Source: an uncultured Dorea sp. (GTDB taxonomy: Bacteria > Bacillota > Clostridia > Lachnospirales > Lachnospiraceae). Taken from it: DNA of 28,957 nucleotides. A program made the position numbers and the translations under genes. This document shows positions 9,101 to 15,743 of the stretch, piece by piece (positions within the stretch are counted from its first letter, which is position 1; every line of letters starts with the position of its first letter). The notes beneath the pieces are model-generated. The model had not been told where the DNA came from, did not search any database, and saw only the letters and a list, made by a program, of their open reading frames with translations. The DNA lies in assembly GCA_934307335.1 (NCBI GenBank), contig CAKRCL010000016.1, positions 1-28,957 of the forward strand, written 5' to 3'.

Positions 9101-9745
9101 TCAAGAACCGGAAACTTAATGATCATTGGACGTAAAGGTTCAGGAAAGACAGTTCTTGCTGTAGATATTGTAAAAGCAATTCAAAAGCAGAGAAATCTGA
9201 AGCAAGGAAAAGTTGCAATTGTTACCGGTGAATCTTTGAATAAAAAAGAACTTGGTAATATTATTCAGAAGCTTCGTGGTGGAGCAATTATTATTGAGAA
9301 AGCTGGTAAGTTAAATTCCAGAACAATCAAAGAATTAAATGCTTTGATGGAAAGAAAGACAGGAGAGCTTCTCTTTGTTCTTGAGGATCAGAGAAAACCA
9401 TTAGAGAGAATTATGACAGCAAATCCGGACTTCAAAAAGAAATTTACTTCTAAGCTGGAGTTGCCGGTATTCATCAATGATGAGTTGGTAACATTTGGGC
9501 AGACTTATGCAAAAGAGAATGGATACAAACTGGATGAGATGGGAATTCTGGCACTTTACAGTCGTATTGATGTCATGCAGCGAGAAGATCATGCAGTTAC
9601 TGTTGCAGAAGTAAAAGAGATTATGGATGAAGCAATTCAGCATTCACAGAAGGCAAATGTAAAACATCTTGCAAGACGTGTATTTGGTAAATCTACAGAT
9701 TCTTCAGATCGTATTATCCTGAAGGAAGAAGATTTCAAGATATAA
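6176..9745 (+). CDS. Giant acidic TPR / charged-helix / P-loop ATPase protein of unknown function
   Basis: About 1189 aa. The order is: an alpha-helical TPR-like domain (about 1-200, ending near LTPLQQEKYDKYKG); 11-residue EEQTEIPEMPV-type repeats (about 295-347); a long Glu/Arg/Lys helix (about 420-530) of 8-residue ARREAEEK/Q units; about 350 residues dominated by Glu and Asp (about 552-902); and a C-terminal P-loop domain (about 910-1189). The P-loop domain has a clean Walker A, GRKGSGKT (985-992), but the Walker B-like strand AIIIEKAG (1037-1044) lacks the usual Asp-Glu pair. The last part is helical like an AAA+ lid. No signal peptide or membrane segment is visible. TTG 6176 is preferred over GTG 6167 because GAGGTGA (6164-6170) is then 5 nt upstream. 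I do not recognise a characterised homologue. A cytoplasmic scaffold or regulatory ATPase is a guess. Confidence 0.8.
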   Translation: MDKYEYRVKTEQMLEYYEKKQFKKAMEIADTIDWRRVKSPTMLNTVSEIYENNGEIQKSRDTLMIAFDRTPTSRKVVYRLAVLALKLHDLNEASDCYEEFVKLAPKDPNQYILKYRILKAQGADLSEQISALEEFKKAEYIEKWAYELAKLYHEAGMTSKCLEECDDLILWFSEGKYVYQAMELKMKYKPLTPLQQEKYDKYKGVPKREPNKVAEKKPGHSVLKGVKSVPQDTVSIPKEQIKAAQEEAEKQELDSGISEASDGLDVTRRIPTEELGKALEEMEVKAQTVAESQPQEQTEIPEMPAEEQIETPEMPVEEQTEIPEMPVEEQNEIPEMPVEEQEETPEEASNVRELEGILQNATEGPKKSITTVVKGATLEEALANGMAMASGINPEDQKKMEKREEELRIEGQMKIEDILQEWEEKQKRNAAAIEKQKAEDEERLKKEREALEAKREAERLEAERREAEEVARRKAEEQARREAEEKARREAEEQARREAEEKARQEAEEKARREAEEKARQEAEEARKKALLSDDIRQLVEELEDRVTAQEKAEEEDFNITKELELAKAEGESVEEETVEQFLTEDDLDDMSEEISEEPEELQEEVEEISEEDAEETEEVLEEDEFDLEDEFDSEDEFDSEDEVESETEADEEDEEVEEPEVEADEEVEEPEVEAEESEVEAEELEVEAEEPEVEAEEEAEEPEVEAEEEAEEEAEEEAEEPEVEADEEDVEEVEDFAEEIPDGDDTEDDDDFNIEWDEIPDEDDAEEDDDFDIDWDEFPDEDEIDEDDFDVDWDEFSDGDDAEEDDFEEEDDFVEEDDFDEEDEFEEDEFDEEDEFDEEDDFEDDYVEGDDFEEDDFEEDDFDEEDEFEEDEFEDELPEISDPEDLEEELEIEEPSEEEIQRRIKKSKGSGVPFDTGFVVTGRYDLSATSEIGLKAGLTEEQKKLFSYFVPVRGMSEQIVAVLDNDRRAQREGTSRTGNLMIIGRKGSGKTVLAVDIVKAIQKQRNLKQGKVAIVTGESLNKKELGNIIQKLRGGAIIIEKAGKLNSRTIKELNALMERKTGELLFVLEDQRKPLERIMTANPDFKKKFTSKLELPVFINDELVTFGQTYAKENGYKLDEMGILALYSRIDVMQREDHAVTVAEVKEIMDEAIQHSQKANVKHLARRVFGKSTDSSDRIILKEEDFKI
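7058..7212 (+). repeat. 33-bp in-frame tandem repeats (EEQTEIPEMPV units)
   Basis: About four and a half copies of a 33-bp unit containing GATTCCGGAAATGCCTG, inside the giant P-loop protein gene. They encode Pro/Glu-rich 11-residue repeats. Near identity at DNA level suggests recent expansion, and copy number may vary between strains. Confidence 0.8.
7560..7750 (+). repeat. 24-bp in-frame repeats (ARREAEEK units)
   Basis: Repeats of about 24 bp encoding eight-residue ARREAEEK, ARREAEEQ or ARQEAEEK units. An 8-residue period of alternating Arg and Glu pairs fits a charged single alpha-helix better than a heptad coiled coil. Confidence 0.75.
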
Positions 9746-9763
9746 GCAGTGTGAAATAATCAG

Positions 9764-9802
9764 ACAGAGATACAATTATAGAAAATTGTATCTCTGTTTT
9801 TC
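9764..9802 (+). terminator. Rho-independent terminator of the giant P-loop gene
   Basis: Perfect 13-bp stem, CAGAGATACAATT (9765-9777) with AATTGTATCTCTG (9784-9796), a 6-nt loop, then TTTTT. It lies 19 nt after the stop codon. Confidence 0.9.
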
Positions 9803-9823
9803 TATGGAATCGAATGACATTGA

Positions 9824-9852
9824 TTGAATTTTGCCGTCTCCTAGGGTATACT
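9824..9852 (+). promoter_or_regulatory. Sigma-A promoter of glgB
   Basis: TTGAAT at 9824-9829, a 17-bp spacer and TATACT at 9847-9852, about 38 bp before the glgB start and after the preceding terminator. glgB thus appears to be a single-gene unit. Confidence 0.65.
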
Positions 9853-9890
9853 TAAATTATTGAAATCCGGATGAAATGTGAGGGAAGTTT

Positions 9891-11798
9891 ATGGAGAAAG
9901 AGTGGAAATCTTATGAAATAGGAGAACTAGATCAATATCTGTTCGGACAAGGTAATCATTATGAAATCTATAAAAAATTAGGTGCGCACATGGTGAATGA
10001 CGGGGAGCAGGATGGCGTTTATTTTGCAGTGTGGGCTCCGAATGCGAAGTCAGTTTCTGTAGTTGGAGAATTTAATGACTGGGATCGTACAAGAAATCCA
10101 ATGACTAGATCGGAATATATTGGAATCTATACTTGTTTTGTGCCGGGAGTGAAAGAAGGCATGATGTATAAGTATTGCATTGAAACCGTTACGGGAGAGT
10201 ATCGCATGAAAGCGGACCCTTATGCGAATTATGCAGAGCTTCGGCCGGGAACAGCATCAAAAGTCATCAATATTGAAAATCTGAGATGGACGGATGATTC
10301 CTGGATGGATGAGCGAAAAAAATGGAATCATCAAAAAGAACCGATGTCTGTATATGAGGTTCATATTGGTTCGTGGAAAAGACATCCAGGAAGAGAAGAT
10401 GAAGGGTTTTATTCCTATCGAGATTTTGCAAAAGAGATTACAAGATATATAAAAAATATGGGATACACGCATGTAGAGATTATGGGAATCGCAGAGCACC
10501 CATTTGATGGTTCCTGGGGATATCAGGTAACCGGATATTATGCTCCGACAAGCCGCTATGGAACACCGGAGGATTTTGCGTGGATGATCAATTATCTGCA
10601 TAAGAATCAGATTGGAGTTATTCTGGACTGGGTTCCTGCACATTTTCCAAAAGATGAGCATGGTCTTGCAGAATTTGATGGAACGGCGACTTATGAATAT
10701 GCAGACCCCCGAATGGGTGAGCACCCGGACTGGGGTACGAAGATTTTTGATCTCGGAAAGAACGAAGTACGGAATTTCCTGATTGCAAACGCATTATTCT
10801 GGGTGGAATATTTCCACATTGATGGTTTGCGAGTAGATGCAGTAGCATCTATGTTATATCTGGATTATGGTAAGAAAGACGGAGAGTGGATTCCGAACCA
10901 GTATGGCGGAAATGAGAACTTAGAGGCAGTTGATTTCTTCAAGCATCTGAATTCGGTTGTACTTGGAAGAAATCCAGGAGCACTTATGATTGCAGAAGAG
11001 TCTACAGCATGGCCGAAAGTGACGGGCGATGTGGAAGATGGAGGTCTTGGATTTAGTTTAAAATGGAATATGGGATGGATGCATGATTTTACAGAGTATA
11101 TGAAGCTGGATCCGTATTTCAGAAAAGATAATCACTATATGATGACATTTGCGATGAGCTATGCATACAGTGAAAATTACATCCTTGTATTATCGCATGA
11201 TGAGGTTGTGCATTTGAAATGTTCCATGATCAATAAGATGCCGGGACTTGGATTTGATAAATATGCGAATCTGAAGGCAGGATATGCATTTATGATGGGG
11301 CATGCCGGAAAGAAACTGTTATTTATGGGACAGGATTTTGCACAGCTTCGTGAGTGGTCGGAAGAGCGAGAGCTTGACTGGTATCTGCTGGAAGAGCCGG
11401 AGCACCAGGCAATTCAGGCGTGGATGCGAGATCTTCTTCATATGTATAAGAAGAAGCAGGCTTTATATGAACTTGATCAGTCCTGGGAAGGCTTCGAGTG
11501 GGTCAATGCAGATGATGCTTACCGCAGTATTTACAGTTTTATTCGTCATTCAAAAGATGGAAAGCATAATTTGTTGTTCGTAATCAATTTCACACCGATG
11601 GAAAGAACGGATTATCGAGTAGGAGTTCCAAGAAAGAAGCAGTATAAGCTGATTCTAAACAGTGATGATGTGAAATATGGTGGAAAAGGAGAAAAGAGAC
11701 AGACGGTTTATCATGCCGTGAAGAAAGAATGTGATGGAAGACCATACTCATTCGGATATAAATTACCAGCTTATGGAGTGGCGGTTTTTGAATTTTAA
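9891..11798 (+). CDS. glgB: 1,4-alpha-glucan (glycogen) branching enzyme GlgB
   Basis: A 635-aa enzyme that cuts alpha-1,4 glucan chains and reattaches them by alpha-1,6 bonds. An N-terminal CBM48 domain (about residues 30-110, YFAVWAPNAKSVSVVGEFNDWD) precedes a GH13 catalytic barrel. Catalytic residues are recognisable as Asp316 (GLRVDAVASM, nucleophile), Glu369 (IAEEST, acid/base) and Asp437 (LSHDEVVH). The order VYEVHIGSWKR, then GYQVTGYYAPTSRYG, is typical of GlgB. It is shorter than E. coli GlgB because it lacks the extra N1 module, as in many Firmicutes. The start has a GAGGGAAG site just upstream. No other glycogen gene is adjacent, so it stands outside a glg operon here. A long structured element begins 5 nt after its stop. 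Confidence 0.95.
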   Translation: MEKEWKSYEIGELDQYLFGQGNHYEIYKKLGAHMVNDGEQDGVYFAVWAPNAKSVSVVGEFNDWDRTRNPMTRSEYIGIYTCFVPGVKEGMMYKYCIETVTGEYRMKADPYANYAELRPGTASKVINIENLRWTDDSWMDERKKWNHQKEPMSVYEVHIGSWKRHPGREDEGFYSYRDFAKEITRYIKNMGYTHVEIMGIAEHPFDGSWGYQVTGYYAPTSRYGTPEDFAWMINYLHKNQIGVILDWVPAHFPKDEHGLAEFDGTATYEYADPRMGEHPDWGTKIFDLGKNEVRNFLIANALFWVEYFHIDGLRVDAVASMLYLDYGKKDGEWIPNQYGGNENLEAVDFFKHLNSVVLGRNPGALMIAEESTAWPKVTGDVEDGGLGFSLKWNMGWMHDFTEYMKLDPYFRKDNHYMMTFAMSYAYSENYILVLSHDEVVHLKCSMINKMPGLGFDKYANLKAGYAFMMGHAGKKLLFMGQDFAQLREWSEERELDWYLLEEPEHQAIQAWMRDLLHMYKKKQALYELDQSWEGFEWVNADDAYRSIYSFIRHSKDGKHNLLFVINFTPMERTDYRVGVPRKKQYKLILNSDDVKYGGKGEKRQTVYHAVKKECDGRPYSFGYKLPAYGVAVFEF

Positions 11799-11803
11799 AA
11801 TAT

Positions 11804-11996
11804 ATAATAAGAGAGGCACCAGACAGTTCTAAAATCTGAGCTGATTCTCTATATTTTCTGCGCTGGCTTATTGCTTGCGGATTATGCAAACTCGTCTGTG
11901 AACAGACTCAGACAGTGCATAATCTGCAAGGCCAGCTCGAAAATATAACGAGAATCACTCAATGATTTTATCACCGCCTGGTGCCTCTTTTATTAT
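11804..11996 (+). repeat. Long rod-like hairpin element, copy 1 (after glgB)
   Basis: About 193 nt fold as one nested hairpin. From outside in: 11804-11822 with 11978-11996 (19 bp, one G-U); TAAAATC with GATTTTA; TGAG with CTCA; TGATTCTC with GAGAATCA; TATATTTTC with GAAAATATA; GCTGGC with GCCAGC; CTTGC with GCAAG; GATTATGCA with TGCATAATC. The tip (11885-11919) starts TGCAAACTCG and ends CTCAGACAGTGCA. The same flanks at the same spacing occur at 21542-21576. The right side runs into CTCTTTTATTAT, so it can act as the glgB terminator. It could be a mobile palindromic element or a structured RNA. Confidence 0.75.
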
Positions 11997-12000
11997 GTGA

Positions 12001-12089
12001 TTTACGCCGGGAGGTGTGAGTGAAGGAAGAGAAAGAAGAATGTTGATGAAGGAGTTTTGCGAATTATAGGGTTTATGCCGGGAGGTGTG
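12001..12089. repeat. 18-bp direct repeat pair
   Basis: TTTACGCCGGGAGGTGTG at 12001-12018 and TTTATGCCGGGAGGTGTG at 12072-12089 match at 17 of 18 positions, 71 bp apart, between the glgB hairpin element and the DUF1002 terminator. No gene is supported between them. It may be a duplication trace or paired binding sites. Confidence 0.55.
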
Positions 12090-12090
12090 G

Positions 12091-12132
12091 AAGAGAAACA
12101 GGGAGATGGAATTTGAGTATTCCATCTCCCTG
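12091..12132 (-). terminator. Terminator of the DUF1002 gene (minus strand)
   Basis: Perfect 14-bp stem, CAGGGAGATGGAAT (12099-12112) with ATTCCATCTCCCTG (12119-12132), loop 6 nt. On the minus strand it is followed by TTTCTCTT. It lies 19 nt past the DUF1002 stop codon. Confidence 0.8.
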
Positions 12133-12151
12133 CTAAAGTTATGAATTAATT

Positions 12152-13285
12152 TTATTCTGCGTTTGTAGAAGTGTCTGTGTTGTTATCTGTCGTGTTGTTT
12201 TCAGTTCCGATGCTGTTGTCTTCGGAGTTGTCTTCGACTGCGTCAGTGCTATCTGTATTATCGGAGTTGTCAGTGTCATCACTTCCGAACAGGTCTTTGA
12301 AGAAAGCAACGATTTTATCCCAGAGGCCGTCCTCTTTTGCCTGATTGACGGTGTCGTTGACTTTGCCTTTTACAGCGTCTAGAGTGCTGTCGATGATGGC
12401 ATTGTTTCCAAGTGCGGTGTCGTCTGTGCTATTGATGATTCCTCCGTTTGAATCGTCGCCACCGAAGAATCCCTTAATTTTTGTCCAGAGGCTGCTGAAA
12501 AATCCACCGGTTTTGCCGTCCAGATTGTCGAGCGTTTTTTTCAATGCTTTGACATCGTAATCGTACTGTGAAATAGATTCCATTAATTCAGTAATCTTTG
12601 CAATCTGGTCGTCAGTGAGAGTAATACCCTGATCATTGGCTGCATCAGTTATAGCATCTTTGATATCATCCGGCTCTGTCAGTTTATCTTCAATAACAGA
12701 TTCTTTTACATCGTTCATAAGGTCGGATGCAGTATCTTGACCGAGATCTTTTGCAAGTTCTCCGGTTGTGACAAGCTCCTGAGTTGCGGTTGCTTTCTGA
12801 TCTTCTGAAAGTTCTTTGCCGCTGGCTTTTTCATAAGCCATCATAATACCGGTCAGTGCACCCGTACCGGATACTTCGATTGGTGATCCGGCAACAACGT
12901 TACAATTCTCTACGCCGGAAGTAAGAAGCGTACTGGCGATCATAGAACTTGTTACAAATGTCAGGTTTGCTACTTTTACCTGAATACCGCCGCTTTCAGT
13001 TGGCTCTACATAGGAACAGCTAAAAGTTCTTGTTCCGATCTGTGATTCTGTTGCAATTCCTTCCATGTATTTACGTTCGTCAGCATTTGTGACTTCAATT
13101 GTCTCAACCTGATCGGAAGAAGTACCAAAATATTTATACATGGAAGCTTTTTGCTCTTCGGATAAGTTTGCTCCGAGAGTAACTACTTTTGCGCTGTCAG
13201 CCAGGGCTGTTATCGGCAGACTTGCAGAGGCAAGAATGATTGCCAGGCTGAGAGGCAAGACCCTTTTTAATTTTTTCATACTCAT
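12152..13285 (-). CDS. Secreted DUF1002 (YpuA-like) protein
   Basis: A 377-aa exported protein. Residues 1-29 form a signal peptide (KKLKR, a hydrophobic core, then ITALA before Asp30). The body (about 30-255) matches DUF1002 (PF06207), the family of B. subtilis YpuA, of unknown function, including VTLGANLSEEQKASMYKYFG and GTGALTGIMMAYEKASGKEL. Two similar amphipathic segments follow, LWTKIKGFFGGDD (266-278) and LWDKIVAFFKDLFGSDD (321-337), which look like an internal duplication. The last 40 residues are a low-complexity Asp/Asn/Thr tail. The Shine-Dalgarno AAAGGAG (13314-13320) is 28 nt from the ATG, with a perfect 6-bp hairpin between them; TGA in frame just upstream excludes an earlier start. 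It is probably a single-gene unit with its own terminator. Confidence 0.85.
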   Translation of the reverse strand: MSMKKLKRVLPLSLAIILASASLPITALADSAKVVTLGANLSEEQKASMYKYFGTSSDQVETIEVTNADERKYMEGIATESQIGTRTFSCSYVEPTESGGIQVKVANLTFVTSSMIASTLLTSGVENCNVVAGSPIEVSGTGALTGIMMAYEKASGKELSEDQKATATQELVTTGELAKDLGQDTASDLMNDVKESVIEDKLTEPDDIKDAITDAANDQGITLTDDQIAKITELMESISQYDYDVKALKKTLDNLDGKTGGFFSSLWTKIKGFFGGDDSNGGIINSTDDTALGNNAIIDSTLDAVKGKVNDTVNQAKEDGLWDKIVAFFKDLFGSDDTDNSDNTDSTDAVEDNSEDNSIGTENNTTDNNTDTSTNAE

Positions 13286-13294
13286 AATTATATT

Positions 13295-13320
13295 GTGGTG
13301 TCAGCCACCACATCTCCTTT
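13295..13320 (-). promoter_or_regulatory. Ribosome binding site separated from its start by a hairpin
   Basis: On the minus strand AAAGGAG (13314-13320) is followed by a perfect 6-bp hairpin (13306-13311 with 13295-13300, loop of 5 nt) and then the ATG at 13285. Folding the hairpin shortens the effective spacing from 28 to about 11 nt, which would make initiation plausible. Confidence 0.55.
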
Positions 13321-13330
13321 CTGTATCCTC

Positions 13331-13339
13331 ATCATAGCA
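13331..13339 (-). promoter_or_regulatory. Extended -10 promoter of the DUF1002 gene
   Basis: On the minus strand TGC followed directly by TATGAT (5/6 match). No good -35 is visible 17 bp upstream, so it would depend on the extended -10. Confidence 0.4.
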
Positions 13340-13370
13340 TACTTATGTGGAAGGAAAAAGAAAAAAATTC

Positions 13371-13694
13371 TTAACAATTTCGAAAGGATTCTAAAATTCT
13401 GGATTCGAAAGTATGCGTATCCATCATTCCACCCATGACACCGACCGTTTTTTGATCTTTGAACAGTATAAATGTAGGGACGATTTCAGGGGCATATTCT
13501 GCGGCAAGTACAGCAGATTCCTCGATTTCAACTTCACAGAATTTAATCTTACCGGAATATTTTTTCTCCAGATCTTCGACAACTGGTTTCATCATGGCAC
13601 ATTTGCCACACCAGACGGCGTAGAACATGACTACGACCGGAAGGGAACTTTCTTTTGCTTCTATTTGAAAATTTTTTGCAGTTAAATGTAACAT
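13371..13694 (-). CDS. Thioredoxin-like protein with a CGKC active site
   Basis: A 107-aa single-domain thioredoxin fold with the normal family length. The redox motif is WCGKC (Cys29 and Cys32), with Lys where thioredoxin A has Pro. The cis-proline loop is present as EIVPTFILF, and the usual FYAVWC strand precedes the active site. It likely reduces or exchanges disulfides in the cytoplasm, since no signal peptide is visible. The Pro-to-Lys change should alter the redox potential. The start has an AAAGG site 9 nt upstream. It follows trmB and a possible small basic ORF on the same strand, so the three may be co-transcribed. No thioredoxin reductase gene is nearby. Confidence 0.88.
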   Translation of the reverse strand: MLHLTAKNFQIEAKESSLPVVVMFYAVWCGKCAMMKPVVEDLEKKYSGKIKFCEVEIEESAVLAAEYAPEIVPTFILFKDQKTVGVMGGMMDTHTFESRILESFRNC

Positions 13695-13712
13695 AAAATC
13701 AAACCTTTCTGG

Positions 13713-13871
13713 TTATCGCCTTCGACGGTCAGAATGGCAGTTTAGAAAATCATAGACTTCTTTCATAGATTTTCTAAAACGGTTGGTCCGCTGATTCAAA
13801 TGCCGGTTTCGGTAAGTATATTCAAGAAATTTTTGTCGGAAGCTTTTTCGGTTATGACACTTTCGTTTCAT
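13713..13871 (-). CDS. Possible 52-aa basic protein between trmB and the thioredoxin gene
   Basis: An uninterrupted 52-codon frame on the minus strand, beginning MKRKCHNRKSFRQKFLEY and ending CHSDRRRR, fills most of the 210-nt gap between trmB and the thioredoxin-like gene. It is strongly basic. A weak GGAG lies 10 nt before the ATG, and the stop is 18 nt before the thioredoxin start. Against it, an 11-bp hairpin (13741-13751 with 13768-13778) lies inside the frame and codon evidence is thin at this length. It could be a real small RNA-binding-like protein or chance. Confidence 0.35.
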   Translation of the reverse strand: MKRKCHNRKSFRQKFLEYTYRNRHLNQRTNRFRKSMKEVYDFLNCHSDRRRR

Positions 13872-13904
13872 GGCCAGTGAACTCCGAAGGCTTTTTCATT
13901 ATTA

Positions 13905-14573
13905 TTATATGCGCCTCTTGGCAATTAATTTGCAGATTGGGTGATCCATGGAAGAGAATTTTTCTTCATATTCTGTCATGATATTTCCTGCATTCATGGT
14001 TTCGTCGTGATGCAGATCATAGGTACACTGGAACACACCCCAGGTATCGGATTCCCCTAATGTTTCTACAGAAAAATCAAAGAGATCACGGTTATCGGTC
14101 TTAAATTCGACTTGTCCGTCCAGAACGAGGATTTTGTCGTAGCGTGCAAAAAATTCCGGTGATGTAAGGCGGCGTCTTGCGTGTCTTGCCTTTGGCCACG
14201 GATCGGAAAAATTCAGATAGATTCGCTGGATTTCGTTCTCAGCGAACACATTTGGCACGTCATTTGCGTCCATGCAGATGAAGCGGATATTGGGCAGTGT
14301 TTGATTATTTTCTTCTATATAAATGTTCAATTTTTCTACAGCACGTAAAAGTACACTTGTGTAACGCTCAATTCCGATATAATTAATGTCTGGATTTTTC
14401 TGTGCAAGAGCCATAAGAAAGCGACCTTTTCCCATCCCAATCTCAATGTGGATCGGATGGTCGTTTCGGAAAATATCACTGGCCCAGTGGCCACGATATT
14501 CTTCCGGAGTCTGAATGACCTGGCTGCACTCATTTAAAACGCCTTCGGCGCGTGGTATATTTCTAAGTCTCAT
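13905..14573 (-). CDS. trmB: tRNA (guanine46-N7)-methyltransferase TrmB
   Basis: A 222-aa Rossmann-fold methyltransferase that makes m7G46 in the tRNA variable loop using SAM. Motif I is EIGMGKG (44-50), followed by an acidic residue at the end of strand 2 (GIERY). The TrmB hallmark NFSDPWPKARHARRRL is at 121-136. Length and architecture are normal for Firmicutes. The start ATG at 14573 has AAGGAGA 7 nt upstream. A minus-strand promoter lies about 70-100 bp upstream. The possible small ORF and the thioredoxin-like gene follow on the same strand without a clear terminator, so they may share its transcript. Confidence 0.95.
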   Translation of the reverse strand: MRLRNIPRAEGVLNECSQVIQTPEEYRGHWASDIFRNDHPIHIEIGMGKGRFLMALAQKNPDINYIGIERYTSVLLRAVEKLNIYIEENNQTLPNIRFICMDANDVPNVFAENEIQRIYLNFSDPWPKARHARRRLTSPEFFARYDKILVLDGQVEFKTDNRDLFDFSVETLGESDTWGVFQCTYDLHHDETMNAGNIMTEYEEKFSSMDHPICKLIAKRRI

Positions 14574-14644
14574 TCGATAATCTCCTTTAGTAAAGTGCGA
14601 ATTTTAGGAGGTGTCAGATACCTACTTGAACTGACCCTCGCCTT

Positions 14645-14673
14645 AGTGTACAGGCTTTGGGCAAAAAAGTCAA
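14645..14673 (-). promoter_or_regulatory. trmB promoter (minus strand)
   Basis: Read on the minus strand: TTGACT (14668-14673), a 17-bp spacer, TACACT (14645-14650). It lies in the 423-bp divergent region between trmB and atpB. The rest of that region is A+T-rich and I see no supported gene in it. Confidence 0.55.
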
Positions 14674-14907
14674 ACTGAATGATGTATGACGGGTATATAT
14701 ATATAATATTGCCGAAAGGTGTATGCGTAACAACTAAATATTTCATGAACAAATGAGAAAATTTGTGCAATTTTCAGATTGCTATAAAGAATATAAAAAA
14801 TAACTGGTTGAAAGTTGCCGAATTTTAAACAAATGCAAAAACTTAAATATGGGAAAAGTGCATTAAAAATGCAAAGTACAGGAGATGTTAAGAAAAAAAC
14901 GAAAAGA

Positions 14908-14936
14908 TTGACATTTGAAAAAGAGGAGAGTAAAGT
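14908..14936 (+). promoter_or_regulatory. Promoter of the atp operon
   Basis: Perfect TTGACA at 14908-14913, a 17-bp spacer and TAAAGT at 14931-14936. The expected start is about 20-30 nt before the GGAGGG ribosome site of atpB, giving a short leader with no atpI gene. Confidence 0.65.
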
Positions 14937-14996
14937 AATCACAAAATTTAAAGAAGAAAGGGAGGGAGTCATACGGAGAAATTAACAGAGAGTCTG

Positions 14997-15659
14997 TTGG
15001 AAGAGCTGAATTGTGAAACAGCATTTACCATTCCGATATTCGGGGGAATTAAGATCAGTGAATCCGTGGCGGTGACATGGATTATTATGGCTGTGATTGT
15101 ATTGCTGTGCATTGTATTTGTAAGGAATCTCAGTGTGGAGAATCCGGGAAAGGTTCAGCTTATACTGGAATCCGCAATCGGAACAGCACAGAATTTCTTT
15201 GAAGATGTGATGGGAAAAGAAAACAGAAGATATATTCCATATCTGATAACTGTGCTAATCTATATCGGAATTGCCAATATTATTGGATTGTTTGGGTTTA
15301 AGCCACCCACAAAGGATCTGAATGTCACAATAGCGCTGGCTGTTATGAGTATGTGTCTGATTGAATATTCCGGAATACATAAGAACGGATTAAAACATTG
15401 GATCGGACATTTTGCAAAGCCGGTTCCGTTTGTTGCGCCGATCATGGTACTGGAGATTGTAATCCGTCCACTGTCCTTGTGCATGCGATTGTTCGGTAAT
15501 GTACTGGGAGCATTTGTAATCATGGAACTTTTGAAGATTGTAGTTCCAGCGATCATACCAATCCCATTTAGTTTTTATTTTGATATATTTGATGGATTCT
15601 TACAGGCTTACGTATTTGTATTTTTGACGGCATTGTTCATGAATGAAGAGCAGGAGTAG
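14997..15659 (+). CDS. atpB: ATP synthase Fo subunit a
   Basis: A 220-aa (from TTG) multi-pass membrane subunit that forms the proton half-channels with the c-ring. The essential arginine is recognisable in LSLCMRLFGNVLGAF (Arg164 from this start), and the last helix ends FVFLTALFMNEEQE. First gene of the operon. The start is uncertain. TTG 14997 has no good ribosome site. A GGAGGG at 14961-14966 would instead serve an in-frame ACG at 14973 with 6-nt spacing, which would add EKLTESLL before the present N-terminus. No ATG, GTG or TTG exists between them in frame. The coordinates use the conventional TTG. Confidence 0.9.
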   Translation: MEELNCETAFTIPIFGGIKISESVAVTWIIMAVIVLLCIVFVRNLSVENPGKVQLILESAIGTAQNFFEDVMGKENRRYIPYLITVLIYIGIANIIGLFGFKPPTKDLNVTIALAVMSMCLIEYSGIHKNGLKHWIGHFAKPVPFVAPIMVLEIVIRPLSLCMRLFGNVLGAFVIMELLKIVVPAIIPIPFSFYFDIFDGFLQAYVFVFLTALFMNEEQE

Positions 15660-15743
15660 CCGCGAGAGCAAACGGACAGACATAAATAAAAAGGGATTAA
15701 GAACATATTTTTAGAAAAGAGAGAAGAAAAGGAGATTAAGATT

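Noticed and set aside
14833..14985. 50-codon lysine-rich frame just before atpB
   Set aside because: No ribosome site, spans the predicted atp promoter, and its composition simply reflects A-rich DNA.
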